A stretch of DNA of 64,000 bases from Cryptomeria japonica (Eukaryota > Streptophyta > Pinopsida > Cupressales > Cupressaceae): the NCBI RefSeq assembly GCF_030272615.1, contig NC_081409.1:875244594-875308593 (forward strand). Reading direction: 5' to 3'. Below are positions 22,197 to 34,316 of this stretch, piece after piece. How positions within the stretch are numbered: the first letter of the stretch is position 1; every line of letters starts with the position of its first letter. A program made the translations under genes and the position numbers. The notes below the pieces were generated by a model, which ran no database searches, was not told the origin of the DNA, and saw only the letters and a program-made list of their open reading frames with translations.

Positions 22197-23803
22197 TGTG
22201 TAGGGGAAAAAGCGAGACTAGGTTAACATGCCCTAATCCTACCTTTTGACACACATTACGGAATATGAAAGAGCCTAGAGGTATCACATGATTGGCTACT
22301 TCTTCTTGTGAAAGAGAGAACCACGAGCTACCTATTAGGATTTCTATTCCTTTGTTGAAATTGGAAGATCAAATGATGCAAGTTCAAGTCCTAATCCCAA
22401 AATGCAAGTATGAACTAATAACAAGATTGCATAATTGAGATTAAACAATGAACAACTGAAAACACAAGGACAAAACAAGAATGCAGATGCGTACCCGGAG
22501 TCAAAATCTGATTGAAAATGTTCGGGACGGGGGCGCGGGCGCCATTGTCCTGATTCTGTCCCGAAAACTGCACCTGAAACTGCTGTTTTGCACTCTAGAA
22601 AACTGTCAGAAATGTCAAAAAATGCTATCTGTCAGGAGGACCAGGGCACCCAGCGCCCCTGTCTAGGTCTTTTGCTCTGCAATTTGATGTGGAGTGTTGT
22701 CTCGACCTGCTTTTCCCAGATCTGTCACCTGCGGCGTCGTCCGAGTCCCGAAACCTGCACTTATATCTGAAAAGGGTATGGGCGGCTATATAGGGTTTTG
22801 CCTTAGTCAAACCCCCGCTTTGGTGATTTCCACCTCCACGAATAGCCAAGTTGTATTGTAAAATGTATTGTGTGTGCAGACCTAGTGTGTGTGCAAGGTC
22901 CTAAAATGCAAGCAAGCAAACTAGAGCAACCTAGAAAGTAAACCCTAATTGCTTGTAAATGATAATGTAAATGCTCTAAATCAAGATGCAAAGTGATCTA
23001 AAGCATGAATAAAGGATATATTGAAGCTTATGCAAAGACATGAAAACAACATGAAATCATACCCAACCCCCAAGGGAGGAGTACAAGCCAATCTTCAGTC
23101 GGTAATCTCCTATTGTTCTTCAATGTCTTCCAAGCCCTAAATGGATGAATGAAATTGATAAATGCTTGATAGAGGGATGTTGAATGTTGTTGAAGTCTTC
23201 AAAGATATGCTCTTTCGCTGCATATGAGGTTCCTAAAAACAAAAATCGGATCCCTTCAAATGAAGAAAGAGAGCTCTTATGTAGGAAACCCTAGATCGTA
23301 ATTTCGTCTTTTGGCCGACCTAGAGATTGAATTTCCCGCCAATTTCTTGGGGTTAAGCTTTATTTTGTGATTGGATTGTGCTCCTAAAATTTTGAGAAAA
23401 ATGTCCGGGACCATGTGCACTCCGGGCGCCACAGTCCCGACAACTTTTCACCAAATTTTCAGGGCCGTCGGATATGATGATTTTAGAGAGAATCCCGAAG
23501 TTACAGGTGATTTCGAGATGTTTTGACCCCCGAAACCAAGCCCCCAAGCTCAAAATAAGACTTAATTAGGGTTTTTGATTGAGTGATGTATTGGAGGAAT
23601 AAAATGAAAAGAGCACGCTTTAACGAAAGGGCCCAACTTTATGATGCAGAGGATGATGAAATAGGACCTTAGACCTAATTAATTTGATTAATTAAGTGCT
23701 AAAGGAGAAATGCAATGCAAAATGTAAAATGCACCAAGGCGGGTGCTAAACTAGGTGTGAAATTGTACCACCCTAGCAAGTGCGTACAATTTACGACGCT
23801 ACA
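22197..23803 (-). repeat. 3' LTR of E2 (1607 bp)
   Basis: On the + strand it runs from TGTGTAGGGG to TTACGACGCTACA. TATA-box candidate CTATATAG lies at 22786-22793 (for - strand transcription). One copy of a GC-rich 31-bp unit (GGACCAGGGCACCCAGCG) lies at 22638. The 62-bp length difference from the other LTR is two extra copies of this unit there. Confidence 0.93.
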
Positions 23804-23820
23804 TTTAGCCCCCACTTTAG
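23804..23820 (-). promoter_or_regulatory. Polypurine tract of E2
   Basis: On the - strand CTAAAGTGGGGGCTAAA immediately precedes the 3' LTR start TGTAGCGTCG. Confidence 0.8.
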
Positions 23821-24384
23821 TGGTAATATGAGTACTACGTGCATATGCAAGCTAAAGTACAAGAAAGTAAACATTATTTGAAAAAGGATATATCCAGAAG
23901 TTGTCGAACGAAGCCCCCAGCGGTATCTACAGTACACAGTTAGGAACCGCACCCTACAAAACACACGTTAGATCACAAAATCACCTAATGCTTACTAAGG
24001 AAAGTGATGAAATTTGTGAGTAGCTATATGCCCCCCCTGTTTCGACTTGCTAATTAGGGAGGTGAAACAGGGTAGCATGTTTACTTACGACAAATTATGT
24101 AAGAGAGTATTGATGAGGGATGTTCACTGAATAGGCTTCATTAGAGCACTTTTTGGAACATCCCGAGAGTAGGGGAATGAAAATATGATTCCTACGCAAC
24201 AAACGGCTCGAAAATCGCATCTCCCAAACTCAAGTTATGATGAAATGAATGATAGAGGAAAATTAGGGTTTCGAAAGTAAAGATAAAGAAATGAAAGTAT
24301 ATACTTTGAAAGTGACATTTGCATTTGTCACTTTGTTGATTTCAGAATACTGTTCATTGCAGCGGAGCCCACATAGCCATCATC

Positions 24385-25971
24385 ATGCCTTCACGACGAC
24401 CGGAGCGTCCCACGAGGATTGAGATCCTGCGCCAGGCCATGATCGACGACGAGCCACTGGATGATGTGAGTTGACTGAGCGTTGACTTTTGATTTTCTGC
24501 ATTTTGACTTTTTGTGATCATTTGCGAGCGACCTAGGGTGTTTGCTTATCCACTTACCAGCGAGTGGAGATTTGGAGATTTGTTATATTGGAGAGTGATA
24601 TTTGATAGATTGACAGCCGAGGTGACCGTATGGAGACCCTATCTGCGGATGCACAGATGGGATGGGATGGAGAGACAGTTAGCATGCTTACAAAGGAACC
24701 ACCTACTGCGGGGATGATATTCACATATCATAGTCCCATTCTACTTCTATCGAGTACGGAGGCAGTTTGGGCTAGAGCAGTGTGTTCCAGCCGATGTGCC
24801 CATCTATACTCGACACTCATGAGTCCTTCCCAGACCTAGAGCAGTAGCGAGACCGACGATAGATGACATCGAGACTACAGATATAGAGGGATCCGATCAG
24901 GATGTAGTTACCGATTACTCTACAGAGCCTGGAGCACAACGCAGGTATGTCTCATGGTTTATGAGATCATATCCAGGACCTATCTTTCCACCAGATCACC
25001 TGACAGGCCATCCAGGCCCATGGAGACATGGAGACCAAGATGAGGACGAGGGATCCAGGTCAGAGGAGCCAGAGGAGGGAGAGGGTCATGAGGAGGCAGG
25101 AGATCCTGATCCACCCACAGGAGATCAGCCTAGTGCCGAGGAGGAGGAGGAGGAGGAGGACATGGATAGAGATGAGGATGAGGAGGATGCAGGTGAGGAT
25201 GTGGACGAGGACAAGGATGAGGATGACGAGGAGGACAAGGAGGAGGAGGAGGATAGAGATGATGAGGAGGGGTCAGATGCAGCTCCCCACCATTCAGGAG
25301 ATGATACCATAGCTCTGGATCCTCCTCTTATTCCCCAAAAGGGGGAACATGAGGCGATACAGAGACCTGTTCCTAGTACCATCCAGCCTACACCCATCAT
25401 GCACAGATTATTCGAGCGAGGGGAGCCTAGTAGTTCCCAGTCACAGATGCTACCATACCATGATCCCTACTAGCGTGAGGGAGATCCAGGTATAGTAGGT
25501 TTATATTGATTGATTAATGTTTTGATGATATAGAATGGTACTAATACAAAAATTTGTTCTACTGCTACAGCTAATGTGCAGGAGTGGCGTTCCTTGATTC
25601 AGCAAGCAGTGACAGACATTTCCACGATGGCACAGATCCCGAGTTCCTCATAGATTTCTTATAGGCCTCAGGGGAACGCGGGTCGGCATGAGGACTTGTT
25701 TTCCCCATTCCGAGTACAGGTAGACATATGGAGGGAGAGAGAGAGAGTCCTATCAGAGGACCTTCAGCGGGCGCGGCGAGATCTAGCAGCTGCTCAGGCC
25801 GAAGCTTCCTCCTATCGCACGATCCTTATGGATAGGGATCGTTGGAGTTCCTCTCGGAGTCACTCACGGTCTATATCGCACTACACACCTATGGGTCCTC
25901 CTGCACGGTCGGATCAGGAGGGAGCATCTAGTCGACACTCTCCAGCCACCAGCCCTAGGGATAGGAGATGA
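24385..25971 (+). pseudogene. Antisense PMD-type gene in E2, internally deleted, three exons
   Basis: Exon 1 (24385-24465) encodes 27 residues, MPSRRPERPTRIEILRQAMI..., and ends at the donor GATGAT|GTGAGT, phase 0. Exon 2 resumes in the C-terminal part of the PMD (WRFGDLLYWRVIFD, VTVWRPY, then VPFYFYRVRRQFGLEQ), followed by a long Asp/Glu run (about 25040-25270). An 81-bp intron follows (25490-25570, CCAG|GTATAG ... CTGCTACAG). Exon 3 carries a coiled coil (WRERERVLSEDLQRARRDL) and a Ser/Pro-rich tail ending SPRDRR. The N-terminal two-thirds of the PMD and the first acceptor are missing, a deletion. In-frame stops: TGA 24715, TGA 24820, TAG 25471, TAG 25651. The layout matches the antisense gene of E1. 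Splice sites are predicted by eye. Confidence 0.72.
25135..25275 (+). repeat. GA-rich trinucleotide-like tract coding the acidic linker
   Basis: Runs of GAGGAGGAG and GATGAGGAT encode a nearly pure Asp/Glu stretch of about 45 residues in the antisense gene. The purine asymmetry makes the opposite strand look like a Ser-rich ORF, which is an artefact. Confidence 0.7.
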
Positions 25972-26031
25972 TTTTATGATGTAGGATAGGTCACATTTTG
26001 GATGTACAGTGACCTATATTTGTATACGATC

Positions 26032-26063
<32 letters not shown>

Positions 26064-26581
26064 CATGCTTCTCGTTGTCTCAAATGTGTTATCTTTAATG
26101 CTTAAAACAATGTATATTTTGTTTTGATTAAATCTAATACATTTGGTAGATGTACATGTATGTTCAAGATTTAATTGCCATGCGATTGATTTCTCAATGC
26201 TCCATGATTAAATTGATACATGTGTGACTTAATTAAAATATTTAATCAAGTACTACATTGATGATAGGGAAGAAATATGCATTAAGTCTAAGAATCATAT
26301 AACTAATGTGATTTAATTTTGAACTTAAACACAACATGATATGATTCTACTTAACACATAAAGACATTGTATAATATGCTAGCATAATGGAAATGTAAAT
26401 CTTTTATAATTTACATAAATGAATTCAAGACAAACTATAAAGTAAGGAGACACGCTTGTCAAGAACGAAGCAATATAGGTTAAACACCATAACATTTAAT
26501 TCTATTTTGCTCTAATTAGGAGGTACTAACATATTACCCAATGTTGAAGAACTGAAAAGAAGATAAATAAAGAATGAAGAA
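25972..26581. other. Spacer between the antisense gene and integrase 3' end of E2
   Basis: AT-rich DNA with the microsatellite above. No ORF or motif is recognised. The two genes are convergent here: integrase stops at 26582 on the - strand and the PMD gene ends at 25971 on the + strand. Confidence 0.5.
26031..26063. repeat. (CA)n(TA)n microsatellite
   Basis: About 12 CA units followed by five TA units lie just 3' of the antisense PMD gene of E2, in non-coding DNA. Confidence 0.95.
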
Positions 26582-29500
26582 TTAAGCATAATATCTACGC
26601 AAGTGCATAGCATTGATAGGTTCTTTAAGAGGCGTACCATCTACATCTGCTATTTTGTAAGCACCTGATCTATAATCTTCAATAACGATGTATGGTCCAA
26701 GCCAATTAGGACTAAATTTTCCCTTTTCTGCAGGTAAGGCATTCACATTGCGCTGATTCTCATAGAGGACTAAGTCACCTACTGAGAAGGAACATTGAAT
26801 AACCTTATCATTATAGCTTCGTTGTAGAGTTTTGTGATACCCTTGAATATGCTCAAGAGCGTTTATACGCTGTTCATCAAGCATCTCAAGCTGTTGAAGT
26901 CGTTGTTCTCTATAAGAGTCATCATCTACTATACCTTTAAGAGAAACCCTAAGTGATGGAATCTCTAACTCTAAAGGCATAATAGTGTCAGCACCATAAA
27001 CAAGATTATAAGGAGTAGTTCCTGTAGCAATTCGTACACTCATTTGGTAAGCCCAAAGAGCATAGATTAGCTGGTTACTCCAATCCTTACCATGCTTATT
27101 CACAGTTTTGCGAAGAATTTGTTCAATTATCTTATTGGATGATTCAGCTTGACCATTTGATTGAGGATAGTATGGTGTAGAAAATCGATGTTTGATATGA
27201 TACTTCTCGAGGAATTTCTTCACGTCCTTCTTCTTAAATGATGTCCCATTATCTGAGATTATAGTGGAAGGTATCCCGAATCGAGAAATGATGTTTTCTA
27301 AAAGAAATTGACAAATCACTTCAGCAGTAGTAGAGCGAAGGGGAATAGCTTCTACCAACTTCGTAAAGTAATCTGTTGTAGTTATAATGAAGGTGTGTCC
27401 TTGAGATGAAGGAGGAGAGATTTTACCAATGAGATCCAAACCCCATGTGGAGAAAGGCCAAGAAGCTACTTGAGAATGAAGTTCTTGGGCAGGAGCATGA
27501 ATCAGATTATTGTGTTGTTGACATTGATGACATTTCTTAACAAATGAAAAAGAATCCTTCTGCATAGTTTGCCAATAGTATCCCATACGAAGCAATCTTT
27601 GAACCAAGGATTTCCCTCCAAAATGCCCCCCACAGGCACCTGAATGTGCCTCTTCAAGAGCAATAGGGATTTCCGATTTGTTAAGACAGTGAAGGAGAAG
27701 ACCGTCATAACCCCTTCAGTAAAGGACATTAGAAAGAATGATATACCTAGCAGACAGCTTGCGGATTCTAGCCCTAGTGTTCCTATTGGCGGAATCAGGA
27801 AAGGTACCATCAGTCAAATATCTTACGATATGCGAATACCATTCGTCTGAATCTACAAAGTCACAACATGTTACCAAGCTAGAATCGTCTACAAAAGCTG
27901 GAGAAATAAGGTTGTGAATAACAAATTTAAGATCAACCACAGGGTCCTCTAAAGATACAAGAGAAGCCACACATGCCATTGCATCCGCATGTCGATTATC
28001 TTTTTGAGGAACAGGTTCCATGGTATAAGAATCAAATTTTTGTAATAAAGAGATGGCAAGGTCTTTATATTGTGATAATTTGTCTTGTTTTGCTTGATAC
28101 AATCCTGTTACTTGTTTTATAATCAATTGAGAATCTCCATAAATATGTATGTGTTTTATGTTCAGAGCTAAGGCTGCTTTTATTCCCGCTATAAGAGCCT
28201 CATACTCAGCAATGTTATTGGTACACAGAAAATTTAGACGATAGGATAAGGGAATAGATTTCCTTGTAGGAGAAATCAGAACAACACCTGCCCCCGATCC
28301 CGTATGACACTTAGAACCATCAAAGTATAATTCCCAAGTTTCATCTTTCTCTATAGAAAGAATGAAGTCAACGGGGAAAGACTCAGAATTAGGGAAGGAG
28401 AAAGGTGAAGGGGCCTCAAATAAGTGATCGGTCAATGCTTGTCCTTTAATTGCTCTTTGTGAAACAAATTTAAGGTCAAATTCAGTTAACATCATAACCC
28501 ACTTAGCTAGGTGTCCTGATAAATCAGTTTTAGAGAAAGGATGCTTCAAAGGATCAAAATTTACCATGATGTGGACTTCTGAATTTAAAAGATAATGTCT
28601 CAATTTCTGAGTCGCAAACACCAAGGCCAAGCATTGTCTTTCTATCGCAGAATATCGGGTCTCATAATCGAGTAAGGTACGACTTATGTAATAAACCGGA
28701 CATTCCTTACCATCTTTATCATGTTGTGCCAACAATGTTGCGAGAGCATGAGAGGAAGCAGCTGTATACAGAAGGAAAGGTTTAGAAGGTTCAACAGGTT
28801 GAAGAATAGGAGGACTAGCCAAATACACTTTTAAATCTTCAAATGCTTGCTGACAATCTTCGTTCCATTGAAAAGTGATATCCTTTTTAAGAAGTTGAGT
28901 AAAAGGAAAGGTACGATCCGCAAGTTGAGATACGAACCTACGAATAGCTTGAATTTTTCCTTGTAAGCTTTTAAGTTGAGACGCATTTCTAGGAGGTGGC
29001 ATGTTGACAATAGCATCTATTTTCTTAGTGTCCACCTCAATCCCACGATGCGAAACTATGAATCCTAATAGTTTTCCACTATCCACACCGAAAACACATT
29101 TTCGAGGATTCAAGCGCATGTGATATTTATGAACTCTTTCAAAGATTTGACGAAGGATTTTAATATGATCTATGTGAAGAATGGATTTGGCTAAAATATC
29201 ATCAACATAATCCTCTAAGATCTTATGCATATAATCATGAAAGATAAGGGTCATCACTCGTTGATAAGTTGCACCAGCATTTTTAAGTCCAAAAGGCATC
29301 ATTATCCAACAAAACGTACCCCAAGGGGTGGTGAAAGCGGTTTTAAATTGATCTTAAGGGTTAATGAAAATTTGATTGTATCCTGAAAAATCATCCATGA
29401 AGGATAACAAGGCATGTCCTGCCGTAGAATCAACTATCATGTCAATGTTTGGAAGAGGGAAATCATCTTTCAAGGAAGCCTTATTCAAATCTCGAAAATC

Positions 29501-32128
29501 GGTACACATTCTTATTTTGTTATCTGGTTTAGCCACAGTGACAATATTTGAAATCCATGGGGAATAGTCAATAGGGCGGATAAATCCAGCCTCCAATAAT
29601 TTTTCAATCTCAGCCTTAACAAGCAGAGCCACCTTAGGATTCATTTTTCGAATCTTTTGTTTCACGGGCTTAGCATCAGGAACTAAGATGATATTATGAG
29701 TAACAATCTTAGGATCTATACCAGGCATGTCAGAGTATGTCCAAGCAAAGATCTCAGGGAATTCGTGCAATAAATCTTCATATTGTTTTTGTTCCTCTTC
29801 ATCCAGACATTTTCCAATTTTAATAACTTTCTCCTTATTGCAAGGATCCATCTTAACATCAGTGGTGTCACTTATGAGAAGATTACTTTGTTGAGGAGTA
29901 TCCTTTAACTGAGGGAATTCTTTCACAATCTCATCATTATCAATCTCTTTTTCAAAATAAGCTTCAATGTTCAAACAATAAGGGAGTCCCCTATTGTGAT
30001 GATAATGAGGAAGAGTGTCATAGGCTCCCAAAAATTCAGCTAAAGCATCATCGGTAGGGAAGACATCCAAAGCACAGGCACACAAAGGATCCCCATCAAT
30101 ATACTTAGGGTGTTGCATTGATAGAGATGTAGAAATAGCATTAACACTAATGCATGGTCTTTTAGAAGCTTTAGTACGTTTGCAGGGATTATAGCCAAGT
30201 CCAAAGGCATAATTGTGAAAATTAGTCTCTAGGGGAACTTTTATCCCTTGTTCATGAGCACCACAACCTTTTCCATGATACCCATGCTTAGCAAAAATGC
30301 GAAAACCATGACCATAACGATCAACCATTTCAGAAAGAGGAGGTGGTTTTTCATAAGACAAAGAATCAAAATCTTCATAATTAGAGGTGTGAGGAGAAGA
30401 AGTTTGAGAAGCGGCCACAAAATTATTACTCATAGGTTCAGGTAAGATTGATTGATTTTTAGCTTCTTCCTTCTTTTCAACTTTAAGCTCTCTAGAAGGA
30501 ACCTTATATTCACCTACAAAGGTGGGATTGAAATCAAGAGATCCCCAATCATCTTCTTCGAGAACCTTCTCAGGATCAAAATCTTTCTTATGTGTAGATT
30601 CAAGTCAAGAAGAATCTTCTTCAGGAGCTCTAGACTCATCCAAAGAATTTTGATCATCTGAGAGCGAAGATTCATCGATAGGTATCTTGTTTAAAGAGTC
30701 ATCACTAGATGAGGACGACTTAGAAGAACCCCCTTTGGAAGTAGATGTTTGTAAACAAGCTTGGAAATTAGTGTCACCTATCAAGGTATATGTCTTATTG
30801 TTATAGATAAATTTAACTTGTCTATGCAATGTAGAGGGGACAACTTGCATACTGTGAATCCAAGGCCTCCCTAATAACAAGTTGTATGTTAAATTTCCCG
30901 ACATAACATGGATAGGAGTAGGCAAAGTAACAGGTCCTACTGTGAGAGGTAGGGTGATAATACCTAATGAAGTCTTAGCCACATTGTCAAAGCCTCGAAT
31001 GGGAAGAGAGTCAGGCTCAATGAGAGATGTATCCACATTCATTTTATGCAATAGATTGATGCTACACACATTAAGGCCAGAGCCATTATCTACTAGTGTT
31101 CGTCTTATAGCAGTGTCTTTCATGATAACCACAATCATCAAGGGATCATATTGTTGTTGAATTTCACTAGTAGGCAACTCATCTTGGGTAAACACAATTT
31201 GAGCTTTAGGATTCATCACAGAGTTAACTAAAGATGCTATATTACTAGATGTATTCGGTGGAGGAACATTCAAATCTTTCAAGGCATCTTGTAACATTCC
31301 ATGATGAGCGGAAGAAGTTTGAATAAAATCCCAGAGGGATATCTTAGCAGGGGTAGCTTTAAGTTGTTCTATGAGATCATATTCCTTACCCATAACTTGT
31401 GAAATACGGGGAGCTTGTGGAAGAATTGGTTGAGGATTAGGAAGAGAAACTGGAATAACAGGAGGAGGATTAGGCTGCCTATTATTTCTGGTGTGATAAG
31501 TATGGGCAACCGCATGATAACTCTCTCTAGTTATTTGCTTGGCATAACTATAAGGACTTATAGGTTTTCTTCCTTGCACGGTGATGATTGGTTTATTCGG
31601 GGAATGAAAGGAATCATGATCATACCCTCCTTGGACAGTAAGGAGAGGTGATTTAGGAATTTGAAAGGTGGGAGAAGGATAAGCACCTTGGACTTCAAAG
31701 AGAGGCTTGTTATGCTCATTCAAGTTTATCATGTTAACCAATTTAGAAGTCTTGTTCTTGTTTAAAGATTTCGATAAAGCCACAAAGTCATCAAGAGCAT
31801 CATCCAACAAAGCATGATCATATCGATTAAAAGGTTTATCTTTTGATTCAAAAGGAGACATCTCCTCATAGAGGGGATTATTGAACACAACCATGTTACT
31901 AGATTCAGTGGAAGAGTTGATAGGAATGTACCCTTGAGAGGAACCATTCGACTTATCTTTCTCATCACATCTAAATGGCATAGTAACAAGGTTTATGAGT
32001 TTTTGGTAAAATGAAGGTTTGGCATCTTTAGGGTTTAAAAACTCATCTAAAGCTTCATCTAATTCATCTTGGCTATACTCATAATAATCATCAAAAGCAT
32101 GAACATTTTGCAAATAAAAATATGACAT
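26582..32128 (-). pseudogene. pol: E2 polyprotein (protease-RT-RNaseH-aRNaseH-integrase), three in-frame stops
   Basis: A single frame runs from ATG 32128 to the stop at 26582, broken by TGA 30605-30607, TAA 29354-29356 and TGA 27716-27718. Protease: TLVDNGSGLNV (about 31100) and LLLGRPWIH, an Asn in place of the usual Thr after Asp. A G-patch-like GYHGKGCGAHEQGI lies near 30270. RT covers about 29640-29190, catalytic YVDD near 29200, with the TAA stop in the palm. The first RNase H reads LYTAASSHALATLL (catalytic Asp absent). The second keeps YFDGS, NIAEYEAL, YGDSQ and RHADAMA. Integrase has a zinc motif (CHQCQ) and LDLIGK, ISDNG, NGQAESS. The TGA at 27716 aligns with an Arg codon in E1 (YRRG), fitting CGA-to-TGA decay. 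Confidence 0.92.
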
Positions 32129-32278
32129 TTTGAAATAAAGGTTGCATAAAATTTAAACACACAATGCAAAGAAACACATCCTTTTTTTTTTCTTTCTTTT
32201 TAATGAAAATGAAATGAAAACACACTAAATCTAGATCTAGATCTAACAAATGTAATGCAAGAGGAAGCAATGATAGAT

Positions 32279-32298
32279 TCACGTCGGGTTCACCAAAA
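32279..32298 (-). promoter_or_regulatory. Primer-binding site of E2
   Basis: TTTTGGTGAACCCGACGTGA on the - strand follows the 5' LTR end directly. It differs from the site in the E1 family (TTTTGGCACGCCCGGTG), so the two families use different tRNA primers. The tRNA is not named here. Confidence 0.75.
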
Positions 32299-33967
32299 TG
32301 TGTAGGGGAAAATGCGAGACTAGGTTAACATGCCCTAATCCTACCTTTTGACACACATTACGGAATACAAAAGAGCCTAGAGGTATCACACAATTGGTTA
32401 CTTCTTCTTGTGAAAGAGAGAGCCATGGGCTACCTATTACGATTTCTATTCCTTTGTTGAAATTGGAAGATCAAATGATGCAAGTTCAAGTCCTAATCCC
32501 AAAATGCAAGTATGAACTAATAACAAGATTGCAGAATTGAGATTAAACAATGAACAGCTGAAAACACAAGGACAAAACAAGAATGCAGATGCGTACCTGG
32601 AGTCAAAATCTGATTGAAAATGTTCAGGACGGGGGTGCGGGTGCCACTGTCCTGATTTTGTCCCGAAAACTGCACCTGAAACTGCTGTTTTGCACTCTGG
32701 AAAACTGTCAGAAATGTTGAAAAATGTTGTCTGTCAGGAGGACCAGGGCGCCCAGCGCCTCTGTCCCAGGGACCAGGGCGCCCAGTGCCCCTGTTCTGGC
32801 AGGACCAGGGTGCCCAGCACCCCTGTCTAGGTCTTTTGCTCTACAATTTGATGTGGAGTGCTGTCTCGACCTGCTTTTCCCGGATCTGTCACCTGCGGCA
32901 TCGTCCGAGTCCTGAAACCTGCACTTATATCTGAAAAGGGTATGGGCGGTTATATAGGGTTTTGCCTTAGTCAAACCCCCGCTTCGGTGATTTCCACCTC
33001 CATGAATAGCCAAGTTGTATTGTAAAATGTATTGTGTGTGCAGACCTAGTGTGTGTGCAAGGTCCTAAAATGCAAGCAAGCAAACTAGAGCAACCTAGAA
33101 AGTAAACCCCTATTGCTTGTAAATGATAATGTAAATGCTCTAAATCAAGATGCAAAGTGATCTAAAGCATGAATAAAGGATATATTGAAGCTTATGCAAA
33201 GACATGAAAACAACATGAAATCATACCCAACCCCCAAGGGAGGAGTACAAGCCAATCTTCAGTCGGTAACCTCCTATTGTTCTCCAATGTCTTCCAAGCC
33301 CTAAATGGATGAATGAAATTGATAAATGCTTGATAGAGGGATGTTGAATGTTGTTGAAGTCTTCAAAGATCTACTCTTTCGCTGCATATGAGGTTCCTGA
33401 AAACAAAAATCGGATCCCTTCAAATGAAGAAAGAGAGCTCTTATGTAGGAAACCCTAGATCGTAATTTCATCTTTTGGCCGACCTAGAGATTGAATTTCC
33501 TGCCAATTTCTTGGGGTTAAGCTTTATTTTGTGATTGGATTGTGCTCCTAAAATTTCGGGAAAAATGTCCGGGACCATGTGCACTCCGGGCGCCACGGTC
33601 CCGACAACTTTTCACCAAATTTTCAGGGCCGTCGGATATGATGATTTTAGAGAGAATCCCGAAGTTACAAGTGATTTCGAGATGTTTTGACCCCCGAAAC
33701 CAAGCCCCCAAGCTCAAAATAGGACTTAATTAGGGTTTTTGATTGAGTGATGTATTGGAGGAATAAAATGAAAAGGGAACGCTTTAACGAAAGGGCCCAA
33801 CTTTATGATGCAGAGGACGATGAAATAGGACCTTAGACCTAATTAATTTGATTAATTAAGTGCTAAAGGAGAAATGCAATGCAAAATATAAAATGCACCA
33901 AGGCGGGTGCTAAACTAGGTGTGAAATTGTACCACCCTAGCAAGTGCGTACAATTTACGACGCTACA
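32299..33967 (-). repeat. 5' LTR of E2 (1669 bp)
   Basis: Same ends as the 3' LTR. TATA candidate at 32950-32957 (- strand), leaving a U3 of about 1 kb. Three copies of the GGACCAGGGCGCCCAGCG unit start at 32740, 32770 and 32802, against one in the 3' LTR. Other differences seen are scattered single bases, mostly transitions. Confidence 0.93.
32740..32830. repeat. GC-rich 30-32 bp tandem repeat, three units
   Basis: Units start at 32740, 32770 and 32802. Each contains a short palindrome (GGGCGCCC-like). The 3' LTR has a single unit at 22638, so the array changed copy number between the two LTRs. Confidence 0.9.
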
Positions 33968-33972
33968 GTTAC
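33968..33972. repeat. Target-site duplication of E2, right copy (GTTAC)
   Basis: Identical to 22192-22196. Confidence 0.92.
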
Positions 33973-34316
33973 ATAAGGAGAGATGAAGAAGAATTAGGAA
34001 AATTTGATGCTAAGAAGATGAAGGAATATTCCTTGCTTACTCTACAAGAATTAAAGCATACAAATGCTACAACAAGAGGCTACATAAAATGGTTGAGAAT
34101 GCAAATGTGAAAATTGATGAAGGAAGACATTATAAGGAAATTTTAGAAGTTGTGCCTAAAATAAAAAATTCTTAGAGAAAAGAAGAAGAATTGGAAGAGG
34201 AAAATGAGCAAGTGGAGCCTGAGCAAGAAAATCCCAAAACCTCATTAAAAGAACCATCCAAGACTCCATCTAATTTTGTTCAAAAGAACCATCTAGAAGA
34301 CTTGGTCATTGGAGTT

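Larger units (their letters stand above)
22197..33967 (-). mobile_element. Complete Ty3/Tat-type LTR retrotransposon E2 nested in a copia element
   Basis: The element is 11,771 bp, with LTRs at 33967-32299 (5') and 23803-22197 (3'), terminal TGTAGCGTCG...CCTACACA and a perfect 5-bp TSD. Order on the - strand: 5' LTR, primer-binding site (TTTTGGTGAACCCGACGTG), protease, G-patch-like segment, RT, two RNase H domains, integrase (stop at 26582), 3' region and polypurine tract. A PMD-type gene runs antisense (+ strand) at 24385-25971. Only about 150 bp separate the PBS from the first ORF and no gag capsid or CCHC knuckle is seen, so gag seems lost. The LTRs look very similar apart from a repeat-number difference, pointing to a fairly recent insertion. 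Confidence 0.92.

Noticed and set aside
25125-25400. Minus-strand Ser-rich ORF opposite the acidic tract
   Set aside because: It is the complement of GAG/GAT runs; the + strand frame has domain context, the - strand does not.
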